Source of the DNA: Armatimonadetes bacterium 55-13
GTDB taxonomy: Bacteria; Armatimonadota; Fimbriimonadia; Fimbriimonadales; Fimbriimonadaceae
Length of the DNA stretch: 64,000 nt
Assembly (NCBI GenBank): GCA_001898035.1
Contig: MKRX01000006.1
Location: 434,436 to 498,435 of the forward strand
Reading direction: 5' to 3'
Shown: piece by piece, positions 8,239-15,870 of the stretch
How the letters are laid out: each line of letters starts with the position of its first letter
How positions within the stretch are numbered: position 1 is the stretch's first letter
Notes under the pieces: generated by a model
The model's database searches: none
What the model was told of the DNA's origin: nothing
Seen by the model: only the letters and a program-made list of their open reading frames with translations
Position numbers and translations under genes: made by a program

Positions 8239-9855
8239 ATGTCTCCATATTCTGACGGCCTCACCCAATTCCTCGAAGTCCTTCCGGCGGTGGTTCGAGA
8301 GCGACTGGAGCGATCTGAAGAACTCGATTCGCTCATCGAAGTCGTCCTCGACTACGGGCGCCCAGCCGAAGCCCGGTATCGTGATCGGGTCGAGCGGATG
8401 GCAGACGTTGTGGTGTCGGAACACGACATCGATTTCGTTCAAAAGTCCATCGGCGAATTCGGAAGCGATAACCGCGCAGGCATCGAGAGAACCCTTCACC
8501 GTATCTCCGCCATTCGGAACCGTCACGGACGAGTCGTCGGCCTCACGTGCCGTGTCGGACGGGCTCTGGAAGGCACCATCGACATTATCGATGACATTGT
8601 GCGTTCCGGAGAATCCATCCTTCTCCTCGGCAAGCCGGGTGTCGGTAAGACCACCAAACTCCGCGAAATCGCTCGCGTCCTCGCCGACGAAGTGAATAAG
8701 CGCGTCGTCATCGTCGATACCTCGAATGAAATCGCCGGCGACGGAGACGTCCCCCACCCCGGAATCGGATTTGCCCGACGCATGCAGGTACGCGTCGCCG
8801 CCGAGCAGCACAACGTGATGATCGAAGCGGTCGAAAACCACATGCCCGAAGTCATCGTCATCGATGAAATCGGAAACGAAGCCGAGGCCGCCGCCGCTCG
8901 CACCATCGCCGAACGAGGCGTCCAACTCGTCGGCACCGCTCACGGTCAAACGCTTGAGAACCTCATGCTCAACCCGACCCTCGCCGATCTCATCGGAGGC
9001 ATCCAAGCCGTCACCCTGTCGGACGCCGAAGCCCAACGACGAGGGACCCAAAAAACGGTCCTGGAGCGCAAAGCACCCCCCACCTTCGATGTCGTCATCG
9101 AACTCCTGGACTACGACCGCCTCGCCGTCCACCACAACGTCCAAAAGACGGTCGATATGATCCTGCGTGGCCTCCCGCCGCGCCCCGAAATCCGCGTTCG
9201 CACCGGAGCTGGAATGGAAATCGTCCAGCGAGAGCAAACAGCTGAGGTTGAGGAGCCCGGCTTCAATCAACGCTTTCCAGCGCTCGCCCGCGCCGATTCG
9301 GCCGCCAGCGGAAGGCCCCCTCGCCCGACCGTCCCCACTAGCGCCGTCGTCGCCAAGGCGTCGTCGCCCATCTCGGAAGACTTAGGCAACCTCGTCAAGA
9401 TCTACCCCTACGGCATCGCCCGTACCCGTCTGGAGCGAGCGATCCGTGAGAAGCGTGCCCCTGCCTTCGTTACCAACGACGTCTCGCAGGCCGACGCTAT
9501 CATGGCTATCCGAAGCACCTATCAGTCCAAGCCCAAAAAGCTCCGGGACCTCGCCGGGAAACCCGTCAACACGGTGGTGGTGAAGTCGAACACGTTCCAG
9601 CAAATCGCCGGAGCCCTCGACGAAATCATCCGCCAAGCCAACGAGGGCCCCGACTACGAAGCCAAGGCGATGCAAGAAGCCCAATCGGGAATCGAAACCG
9701 TCCTCCAAAGCGGCAAACCCTTCGAACTCTCCCCTGCCCCCGCCACCATCCGAAAGATGCAGCACCAAATGGCGGAAGCCCGAAGGCTCGCCAGCGAAAG
9801 CGTCGGTGACGATCCGAATCGAAGACTGCGTATCCTGCCCACGCGCCTCGCGTAA
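8239..9855 (+). CDS. Ycf45/SpoIIIAA-like AAA ATPase with R3H domain
   Basis: The 538-aa protein has an N-terminal helical region, then an AAA ATPase core with Walker A GKPGVGKTT (131-139) and Walker B VIVIDEIGNEAEA (about 208). This resembles SpoIIIAA and the cyanobacterial/plastid Ycf45 family. A variable linker (about 325-385) precedes a domain starting LVKIYPYGIARTRLERAI. The end (MQHQMAEARRLASES...NRRLRI) matches the R3H single-strand nucleic-acid-binding fold. It is predicted to be a cytoplasmic ATP-driven nucleic-acid-binding protein; the cellular role of the family is poorly known. No Shine-Dalgarno sequence is evident before the ATG. Confidence 0.85.
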   Translation: MSPYSDGLTQFLEVLPAVVRERLERSEELDSLIEVVLDYGRPAEARYRDRVERMADVVVSEHDIDFVQKSIGEFGSDNRAGIERTLHRISAIRNRHGRVVGLTCRVGRALEGTIDIIDDIVRSGESILLLGKPGVGKTTKLREIARVLADEVNKRVVIVDTSNEIAGDGDVPHPGIGFARRMQVRVAAEQHNVMIEAVENHMPEVIVIDEIGNEAEAAAARTIAERGVQLVGTAHGQTLENLMLNPTLADLIGGIQAVTLSDAEAQRRGTQKTVLERKAPPTFDVVIELLDYDRLAVHHNVQKTVDMILRGLPPRPEIRVRTGAGMEIVQREQTAEVEEPGFNQRFPALARADSAASGRPPRPTVPTSAVVAKASSPISEDLGNLVKIYPYGIARTRLERAIREKRAPAFVTNDVSQADAIMAIRSTYQSKPKKLRDLAGKPVNTVVVKSNTFQQIAGALDEIIRQANEGPDYEAKAMQEAQSGIETVLQSGKPFELSPAPATIRKMQHQMAEARRLASESVGDDPNRRLRILPTRLA

Positions 9856-9859
9856 CGAC

Positions 9860-9884
9860 ACCGGGGGAATCACCTTCCCCCGGT
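9860..9884 (+). terminator. Rho-independent terminator after the R3H ATPase
   Basis: Stem arms ACCGGGGGAA and TTCCCCCGGT enclose a 5-nt loop (TCACC), followed by the pyrimidine-rich CTTCTCTCC. It begins 5 bp after the stop codon of the ATPase gene. Confidence 0.8.
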
Positions 9885-9951
9885 CTTCTCTCCTAGCAGG
9901 AAACTTTCACACCCATCCAGCGCCGCCTTACCGTCCTTACCGAAAGGGAAC

Positions 9952-10338
9952 ATGCAACGGCGTACAAGAATCTGGGCAGTCTGGTATCTCATCGGCCAAT
10001 CGCTAAGCGCGTTTGCTTGGTGGATCGCCATGCTCTCGAAACCCGATTGGCGAGGTTGGTTCTTTGCATCTCCGAGCGCTGAAATGCACTGGATGTCCTT
10101 CCTCCTCCCGGATCTCGTGTTCTTCATCGGAGCCGGCTGGCTCGCTGCCGTCGGCCTCCGCCACGAACACCGCTGGGCCTGGCCCATGCTCTTACTCCAC
10201 GTCGGCGCCGTCGGCTACGCCGCCCTCTACAGCCTCACCGCCGCCCTCATCTCCAGCGCCGCCTGGCCCGGCGCCTGGCTCATGCTCGCCAGTTTCCTCA
10301 TCACCGCCATCCTAGCCCACCGCCTCCGCCCGTACTAA
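9952..10338 (+). CDS. Small four-helix membrane protein, unknown function
   Basis: This 128-aa protein is almost wholly hydrophobic, with about four membrane segments near residues 6-26, 48-66, 76-97 and 102-122. It has few charged residues and no catalytic motif that I can see. It lies upstream of, and on the same strand as, an isoprenylcysteine-methyltransferase-like membrane protein, but a repeat element separates the two. I do not recognise its family. Confidence 0.65.
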   Translation: MQRRTRIWAVWYLIGQSLSAFAWWIAMLSKPDWRGWFFASPSAEMHWMSFLLPDLVFFIGAGWLAAVGLRHEHRWAWPMLLLHVGAVGYAALYSLTAALISSAAWPGAWLMLASFLITAILAHRLRPY

Positions 10339-10352
10339 CAACCGAGGAAGTG

Positions 10353-10373
10353 GCATGGGCGGCCCGCCCATGC
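10353..10373. repeat. Solitary copy of the dispersed CATGGGCGG palindrome
   Basis: Arms GCATGGGCGG and CCGCCCATGC flank one central C. The 19-base core (CATGGGCGGCCCGCCCATG) is identical to the palindrome in the tandem array at 61101-61349, 51 kb away. It lies in the gap between two plus-strand genes. Confidence 0.8.
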
Positions 10374-10454
10374 GCCGAGGTCGCAGACAAGAATCAATCC
10401 GATGGATCAGAATCCCACTAGGAAGAACCTGCGATCAAGTTACGAGGCGCCGAT

Positions 10455-11057
10455 ATGCGACTCCCAATTACCCCTCAGGAAGCTAAGTCTGCCCCTATCT
10501 GGATTAATGTCGCCAAGACGCTCATCCAGATCGTTTTGATGTGGGGCTTCTTCCTCGCCCTCGTCCCATTCCTCATCTCAAGGCTCGAAACCATATTCGG
10601 AATCCCCAGATTCCACATCCCTCCGTGGATTGGGATCGGGTTCTTCGCTCTGAACGGAGGAATCGGCATCTACAGTGGCATGCTCTTTGCCGTCAAAGGC
10701 TCTGGCACCCCGCTTCCTCTCGACACCACAACCAGACTGGTTATCCTAGGCCCCTATCGCTGGGTGAGAAACCCGATGGCCATCACTGGCATCCTACAGG
10801 GCGTCGCCGTCGGGCTCACCATCGGCTCGTGGTCGACCATCGTCTACTCCATATCCGGAGCATTCGCCTGGCATCTGATCGCGAGGCCATGGGAGGAGGC
10901 TGACTTGGTGAATCGGTTTGGAGAGAGCTATCTGGACTACCAACAATCTATCCCCCTCTGGCTCCCCACCAGAACCCCCTACCGCCCCGTCGTCCCCGAA
11001 AAAGCGAAGAGCGAAGAAGCCAACATCCAGAGCCCAAATCCAACGCCTAACGCCTAA
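10455..11057 (+). CDS. Isoprenylcysteine carboxyl methyltransferase (ICMT)-like membrane protein
   Basis: The 200-aa protein has several membrane segments (about 18-42, 55-80 and 112-140). It carries the family signature LGPYRWVRNPMAITGIL (about 98-114) and the C-terminal ARPWEEADLVNRFGESYLDYQ motif (about 143-163), where E147, E148 and R153 are typical of the SAM-binding region. In bacteria such proteins methylate unknown lipids or small molecules; the true substrate is not known. The last codons (NPTPNA) come from a short heptanucleotide repeat that runs into the stop codon, so the extreme C-terminus may have been remodelled by repeat expansion. Confidence 0.82.
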   Translation: MRLPITPQEAKSAPIWINVAKTLIQIVLMWGFFLALVPFLISRLETIFGIPRFHIPPWIGIGFFALNGGIGIYSGMLFAVKGSGTPLPLDTTTRLVILGPYRWVRNPMAITGILQGVAVGLTIGSWSTIVYSISGAFAWHLIARPWEEADLVNRFGESYLDYQQSIPLWLPTRTPYRPVVPEKAKSEEANIQSPNPTPNA

Positions 11058-11058
11058 G

Positions 11059-11073
11059 AACCCCAAAGGGGTT
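11059..11073. terminator. Short hairpin between convergent genes
   Basis: Arms AACCCC and GGGGTT enclose AAA, just after the stop of the ICMT-like gene and before the end of the minus-strand gene. There is no strong U-run, so termination is only likely. Confidence 0.4.
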
Positions 11074-11095
11074 GCGTAACGCCCCAAGTGTGCGT

Positions 11096-11416
11096 TTATT
11101 GAAGCGCGTCTTTTACCCGAGCCAAGTACGCCCGAGCCGCGTTGCAATGCCAGGCGATATGATCGATCTCCGCCTGAACCTTCTCCAACTGCTCAAGAAC
11201 CGCCGCTTTCGATTCCGCTCCCAAAACGCCCGGCGCCAGTTCCTCGCGAATCCGGTCCGCCGCTTGAAGCAAATCGTGAATGTCCACGGCAATCCCGTCA
11301 ACATCGTGGTGATCATAACCTTCGGCAATGATCTTGTCTTGAACCGCCTCGCCGAGCACCCAGTACTCGGCCACCATCGGATCGGTGCTGCCCTCGTTCG
11401 GGTCGCGATCGCTCAT
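11096..11416 (-). CDS. Small hypothetical protein downstream of prfA
   Basis: The 106-aa product is acidic and helical, with a His/Asp-rich stretch (AEGYDHHDVDGIAVDIHDLL, about 31-50) and a likely coiled coil or helical hairpin at 60-105. There is no signal peptide or membrane segment. It starts 3 bp after the prfA stop codon and is surely cotranscribed with it. I do not recognise the family. The tight linkage suggests translation of both from one mRNA but says little about function. Confidence 0.65.
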   Translation of the reverse strand: MSDRDPNEGSTDPMVAEYWVLGEAVQDKIIAEGYDHHDVDGIAVDIHDLLQAADRIREELAPGVLGAESKAAVLEQLEKVQAEIDHIAWHCNAARAYLARVKDALQ

Positions 11417-11419
11417 GCG

Positions 11420-12487
11420 TTAGGCCGCCTCTTCCGCTTCGGCCAGCTTCTTCGCTTGCTCATCCTGAACAAGCGCGTCGATCATTTCCTGAATATCTCC
11501 ATCCATAAAAGTCATCAGGTTATGGGCTTGGAATCCGATGCGGTGATCGGTAATGCGACTCTGTGGGAAGTTGTAAGTTCGAATCTTTTCGCTTCGATCG
11601 CCGCTGCCAATCTGCCCCTTGCGGAGCCCGGCGCGTTCCGACGCCAGTCGCTCCTGCTCCATCTGATAAACCTTGGCCCGCAGAACCGTCATCGCCTTCA
11701 GCTTGTTCTGCGCCTGACTGCGCTCGTCCTGACAGGTCACCACGATCCCGCTCGGCTTGTGAATAATGCGGATCGCCGTCTCGTTCTTCTGCATGTGCTG
11801 ACCACCCGCCGAAGATGAGCAGAAGGTCGAGATTTCCAAATCGTCGTTCTTGATCTCCACATCCACGTCCTCCGCTTCCGGAAGCACCGCCACCGTAACC
11901 GTCGAGGTGTGGATACGTCCCTGGCTCTCCGTCGCCGGAACACGCTGCACGCGATGAACGCCGCTCTCGTGCTTAAGCTGGGAATACGCGCCCTGCGCGT
12001 TCACATTGAAGACCACCCGCGAGACGCCGCCGATGCCGCTCTCTTCCATTTCCACGACTTCGGTCTTCCACTTGCGTCGCTCACAGTAGCGCAGATACAT
12101 GCGCATCAGTTCGCCCGCAAAGAGCGCCGCCTCATCGCCACCCGCCGCCGGTCGGATTTCGACGATAACCGGCTTGTCGTCCAGCGGATCCTTGGGAACG
12201 AGCATCCCCTTGAGGGTCGCTTCGAGTTGAACAATCTGCTCCCGGAGAGGGTCGATCTCCGCAAGAGCCAACTCCTTCATTTCGGGGTCATTGAGCAGTT
12301 CTTGAGCATCCGCCAAGTCGCCCAAGGCCTTTCGATACGCTCGAATGGTCGTGACGATCGGCTCCAATTCCGCCCGCAGCTTGCCCAGCCGCTGCATCTC
12401 TTTCGGATTCGTCACGATCCCAGGATCGTTAAAATCGGCTTCCACCGACTCGAATCGCTTTTCAATTTCTTGGAGCTTCTCCAGCAT
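11420..12487 (-). CDS. prfA: Peptide chain release factor 1
   Basis: RF1 recognises UAA and UAG stop codons and triggers release of the finished peptide. The 355-aa protein has the GGQ motif at 228-230 (SSAGGQHMQKNETA), which enters the peptidyl transferase centre. The PAT tripeptide at 184-186 (VQRVPATESQGRIHTS) is the RF1-type stop-codon reader, whereas RF2 has SPF. The length is normal for the family. The ATG at 12487 is 37 bp from the tRNA-His 3' end on the same strand. No hemK/prmC gene, the usual downstream partner, is present. Confidence 0.97.
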   Translation of the reverse strand: MLEKLQEIEKRFESVEADFNDPGIVTNPKEMQRLGKLRAELEPIVTTIRAYRKALGDLADAQELLNDPEMKELALAEIDPLREQIVQLEATLKGMLVPKDPLDDKPVIVEIRPAAGGDEAALFAGELMRMYLRYCERRKWKTEVVEMEESGIGGVSRVVFNVNAQGAYSQLKHESGVHRVQRVPATESQGRIHTSTVTVAVLPEAEDVDVEIKNDDLEISTFCSSSAGGQHMQKNETAIRIIHKPSGIVVTCQDERSQAQNKLKAMTVLRAKVYQMEQERLASERAGLRKGQIGSGDRSEKIRTYNFPQSRITDHRIGFQAHNLMTFMDGDIQEMIDALVQDEQAKKLAEAEEAA

Positions 12488-12524
12488 CTACCTTAGATTT
12501 TACCGGAGTGAGGGGAAGGGGAAT

Positions 12525-12601
12525 TGGGGCGGATAATGGGTCTCGAACCCACGACCTCCTCAGCCACAGTGAGGCGCTCTAACCCCTGAGCTATATCCGC
12601 C
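12525..12601 (-). tRNA. tRNA-His (GTG anticodon)
   Basis: The minus strand folds into a full cloverleaf. The acceptor stem is GCGGATA/TATCCGC, the D-arm contains GCTCAGGGGTTAGAGC, and the anticodon stem CCTCA/TGAGG encloses a loop with GTG. The T-arm is GTGGGTTCGAACCCAT. An extra 5' G pairs with the discriminator C, the hallmark of tRNA-His, and the CCA end is encoded. Confidence 0.96.
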
Positions 12602-12675
12602 GCGCAGGACGGATAGTTTACCGCCGGATTTCCCACCCGCGCAACCGGCCCTACCGCGTCCCAAAACACGTCATC

Positions 12676-13200
12676 ATGGAGTCAAAGATGGTCCCCGTGG
12701 TAATTGCGCTTGGTTCGAATGTCGGCGACGCCGTCCAAAACCTGCAATCCGCCGTCGACCAACTCCGCGAATTCGTCCACGAACTCACCCCGAGCCGGAT
12801 CTATCAAACTGCGCCGATGTACGTCACGGATCAGCCCCCGTTCCTCAATGCCGCCGTGTCGGGCCAAACCGACCTCGGCCCCCTCGCCCTTCTCGCTCAG
12901 ATCAAAGCGATCGAGCAACGAATCGGCAGGCAAACCCGCGAACGCTACGGTCCCCGAGAGATCGATCTGGACATCATCGCCTACGGCGCGCTTCACTACC
13001 GTCAAGACGACCGTCTAGAGATCCCTCACCCCCGAGCGGGCGAAAGAAGATTTGTCCTTCTCCCGGTCTCCGAGATAGCTCCTGGGCTAAAGTTGACAAA
13101 AATTAACACCGTTGAGGACCTACTTTTCGCAACGGAATCTCAGGCTGGGGACGTCCTTCTCAAAAACAATGCCCTTCTTTCAGTTCACCGCCACCAATAG
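12676..13200 (+). CDS. folK: 2-amino-4-hydroxy-6-hydroxymethyldihydropteridine pyrophosphokinase
   Basis: HPPK transfers pyrophosphate from ATP to the pterin alcohol, just before dihydropteroate synthase in folate synthesis. The 174-aa product has VIALGSNVGD at the N-terminus, PMYVTDQPPFLNAAV (substrate loop), RYGPREIDLDIIAYG (the metal-binding RxxRxIDLDI signature, about 93-107) and IPHPRAGERRFVLLPVSE. An internal ATG at 12688 would remove only four residues. The 3' end overlaps the start of the following GspF-like gene by 32 bp, so they are translationally linked even though their jobs differ. No other folate gene is adjacent. Confidence 0.94.
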   Translation: MESKMVPVVIALGSNVGDAVQNLQSAVDQLREFVHELTPSRIYQTAPMYVTDQPPFLNAAVSGQTDLGPLALLAQIKAIEQRIGRQTRERYGPREIDLDIIAYGALHYRQDDRLEIPHPRAGERRFVLLPVSEIAPGLKLTKINTVEDLLFATESQAGDVLLKNNALLSVHRHQ

Positions 13201-14500
13201 CCAAGGCCAGCCCATGCAGGGCCAAGTCCAAGCCGGAAGCCTGGAAGAAGCCAACCGCGCCCTCACCCAACAAGGCTATCGAGTCTCCGACCTGCGAGAA
13301 TCCAACCGCCTCGCCCCCAACGCCCCTTCTCCATCCCCCAACGCCCAGCGCCCAGTAGCCAATGCTCCTTCCATAGCGCCCAACGCCCAACGCCCAACGC
13401 CCAACGCCCAACACATCAACACCCCCGCCCCCAAACCCAAGCGCCACAGGGTCAAAACCCGCTACGGGACAGAAAAGGACACCTTCTTCCTGTTCTCGCA
13501 ACTCGCCGCCCTCTTCAAGTCCGGCGTGAATGCCTCCCAAGCTTTCCACGACCTCGGCATGCGCAACCGCCGCTCCGACTATCGCGAAGCCATGATGGAG
13601 GTCTCAAGAAACGTCATTGAAGGCGGCAGCATCGCCGACACTCTCGAACGCTATCCCTACCTCTTCGCCCCCCACGTCGTCGGAACCGTCCGCGCCGGCG
13701 AGGTCGGTGGCTATCTCCCGGAAGCCTTCGAGACCATTTCCAGCCAAGCCGACTCGTCCCGAAAGTTCCGCCGGTGGTTCGTCTGGCTCGGGTGGGCTGT
13801 CGTCAGCGTCCTGATCTGCGTGCCCATCGGTAAGGCGTTCACGGACGGTGCCGTTAATAGCTGGGATGTCCAAGAGAAGTCAGGTGGAATGGCCCCCGGT
13901 GGCGCAACCCTACTCGCCCAAATCTGGCAATTGATCAAGTGGCCCATTGGCCCCCTTACCATCCTCGTTACGCTCATCTTCATCGCGGTGTCCTACATCT
14001 GGCAGTCGATGCGTTTCCGCGAGTTGCGGCACCGACTGGTCCTCCTCGCGCCCGCCGCCACCAAGCGAGCCAAATCAGAATCCTTCGCCGCCTTTTCCTG
14101 GAACCTGTCCAATCTCGCTCGCTCGGGCATCGCCCCCCATCGGGCATGGGAACTCGCCAGCGCCACCGTCCCGAACCAAGCCATCCGCGCTTCTCTAGAT
14201 GCCCAGGGCGCGCAAATGACGGAGCAGACCAAACTCTCCGAAGCGCTCTTTAACACACGCATGATCCCGCACGAGTACTCCGCGCTCGTCCAAACCGGCG
14301 AGATCACCGGAGACGTCCCCGGACAGCTCATGCAAGCCGCCCGAATGTCGCAAGATGAATTCGGAATTCACGACAAAATGGCCAAGGGACGAGTCGGCTG
14401 TTGGATCCTTATCGTCTCTTTTGGCATCGGGACCCTCGTCATCTACGCTCTTTACGGAGGCTTCTGGACGAAGTTAATCCCAAAGATCATAGGAGAATGA
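13169..14500 (+). CDS. Type II secretion/type IV pilus inner-membrane platform protein (GspF/PilC family), copy 1
   Basis: The start used is the ATG at 13169 (MPFFQFTATNSQGQPMQG), which fits the family's N-terminus better than an upstream ATG at 13112. Residues 1-45 form the usual small N-domain. A low-complexity Pro/Asn/Gln linker (about 50-95) is encoded by heptanucleotide repeats. Then follow GspF domains 1 and 2, with membrane segments near 205-225, 270-290 and 410-430 and the FETISSQADSSRKFRRW helix. Such proteins anchor the pilus or pseudopilus assembly ATPase. A second GspF-like gene starts 38 bp downstream. No GspE, pilin or PilM-Q gene is in the window. Confidence 0.88.
   Translation: MPFFQFTATNSQGQPMQGQVQAGSLEEANRALTQQGYRVSDLRESNRLAPNAPSPSPNAQRPVANAPSIAPNAQRPTPNAQHINTPAPKPKRHRVKTRYGTEKDTFFLFSQLAALFKSGVNASQAFHDLGMRNRRSDYREAMMEVSRNVIEGGSIADTLERYPYLFAPHVVGTVRAGEVGGYLPEAFETISSQADSSRKFRRWFVWLGWAVVSVLICVPIGKAFTDGAVNSWDVQEKSGGMAPGGATLLAQIWQLIKWPIGPLTILVTLIFIAVSYIWQSMRFRELRHRLVLLAPAATKRAKSESFAAFSWNLSNLARSGIAPHRAWELASATVPNQAIRASLDAQGAQMTEQTKLSEALFNTRMIPHEYSALVQTGEITGDVPGQLMQAARMSQDEFGIHDKMAKGRVGCWILIVSFGIGTLVIYALYGGFWTKLIPKIIGE
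13335..13411 (+). repeat. Translated heptanucleotide tandem repeat (CGCCCAA)
   Basis: Positions 13377-13411 are five exact CGCCCAA units. Degenerate 7-bp units extend left to about 13335. Three units make 21 bp, so the protein shows a 7-residue period beginning with NA (NAPSPSP, NAQRPVA, NAPSIAP, NAQRPTP). Units of this kind resemble the short tandemly repeated heptamers of cyanobacterial genomes. Confidence 0.8.
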
Positions 14501-14538
14501 CCCGACAATTCTCGTAGGAAAATCCAAGTAGGAATACC

Positions 14539-15861
14539 ATGCCGTCATTCGAGTACCAAGCCATCAACGCCACCGGCCAGCCCGAAACCGGCACTGTCCT
14601 CGGTCTGAACATCACCGACGCCATCCAACAACTGACCAATAAGGGCCTGCGCGTCGAGAAAATCAACGTCGCTCAGTTCCTAAATGATCCCCTCGCCAGC
14701 GTCGCCGTGGCCGAGTCTCAGATCATCGAAACACCCCGCCCCGTCGTTCCCCCACCTCCCCAAACGACGTACTCGCGCCCCGAGTCCGAACTCCCCAAAG
14801 CGCCTCCCGTGGAGGCTCGCCCCTACATTGCGACCAATGTCGTCGGACCCCTGGTTGGAAAAGTCGGCCTCAGCCAGTTGATGTTCTTCTTCCGGCAATT
14901 CGGCACCATGCTCGACGCCGGTGTCCCCATGGTCCAAATCTTGGACACCCTCTCCGGACAATCTCGTGATCCTCGATTCACCCACGTCATTAAGGAAATC
15001 AAGGGCCACGTCCTCGCTGGTCGCCCCGTCAGCGCGGGCATGCAGCGCTACCCTGAAATCTTCACCCCACTCCACATGAGCCTGATCCGTGCGGGTGAGG
15101 AAGGGGGATTCCTTGCCGGTTCCGCCAAGCAGGTTGCCGCGTATATCGAGCAAGAAATCAGCATTCGGAACGCCTACAAGCGCGCCACCTTCATGCCAAA
15201 GCTGACCGTTATCAGCTCCATCATCATCATCGGCGGCGCCAACCTCGTCATCACCCACTACGCCAAGAGCGATTCCACCATCTGGTCGCCGCTGACCCAA
15301 ATCGCGACCTGGTTCATCCTCGCTCCCATCATCGTCGGGCTGTTTCTCTTCTTCCGAGTCGGCCTCTCCAACCCTCGTATCCGTTACAACTGGGATGCCT
15401 TCATCATCCGCATCCCCTACTTGGGCAACACCCTCAAACAGTTTGCCATGGCCAAATTTGGCCGAGCGTTTGGGGCGCTGTATGCAGGTGGTGTCGCCGT
15501 TAATAAATCGCTGATGCTCGCTGCCGACGCGTGTGGCAACGAATACCTCCGCGCCAAGATCCACCCCGCCGTCCGAACGCTCGAAACCGGCGCGGGCATT
15601 ACCGAGACCCTCGCCTCCACCCACGCTTTCAGCCCCATCGTCATGGACATGGTCCACACCGGCGAGGCCACCGGCAACCTGGACCAGATGCTCACCAAAG
15701 TGTCCGAGTTCTATGAAGACGAGGCCGAAGTCCGATCCCAGCAGCTAGGAAAAGTCGTGGGCGTCGTCGCCATCATTGCCGTCGGCATCTACGTCCTCAT
15801 CGTCCTGATCAAGTTCTACACTGGCTACTTCTCCGGACTCTTGAACGCTGCCAATGAATAA
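14539..15861 (+). CDS. Type II secretion/type IV pilus platform protein (GspF/PilC family), copy 2
   Basis: The 440-aa protein opens with MPSFEYQAINATGQPETGTV, the typical GspF/PilC N-terminus, followed by a proline-rich linker (about 65-95). The first cytoplasmic domain includes LSQLMFFFRQFGTMLDAGVP (about 114-133) and the second has AFGALYAGGVAVNKSL. Membrane segments lie near 225-245, 255-280 and 412-432. It is shorter in the linker than copy 1 and lacks the heptamer repeats. The two copies may form a heteromeric platform or serve two related machines. The downstream J-domain gene starts 9 bp after the stop, pointing to one operon. Confidence 0.9.
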   Translation: MPSFEYQAINATGQPETGTVLGLNITDAIQQLTNKGLRVEKINVAQFLNDPLASVAVAESQIIETPRPVVPPPPQTTYSRPESELPKAPPVEARPYIATNVVGPLVGKVGLSQLMFFFRQFGTMLDAGVPMVQILDTLSGQSRDPRFTHVIKEIKGHVLAGRPVSAGMQRYPEIFTPLHMSLIRAGEEGGFLAGSAKQVAAYIEQEISIRNAYKRATFMPKLTVISSIIIIGGANLVITHYAKSDSTIWSPLTQIATWFILAPIIVGLFLFFRVGLSNPRIRYNWDAFIIRIPYLGNTLKQFAMAKFGRAFGALYAGGVAVNKSLMLAADACGNEYLRAKIHPAVRTLETGAGITETLASTHAFSPIVMDMVHTGEATGNLDQMLTKVSEFYEDEAEVRSQQLGKVVGVVAIIAVGIYVLIVLIKFYTGYFSGLLNAANE

Positions 15862-15870
15862 TAAAGAAGC

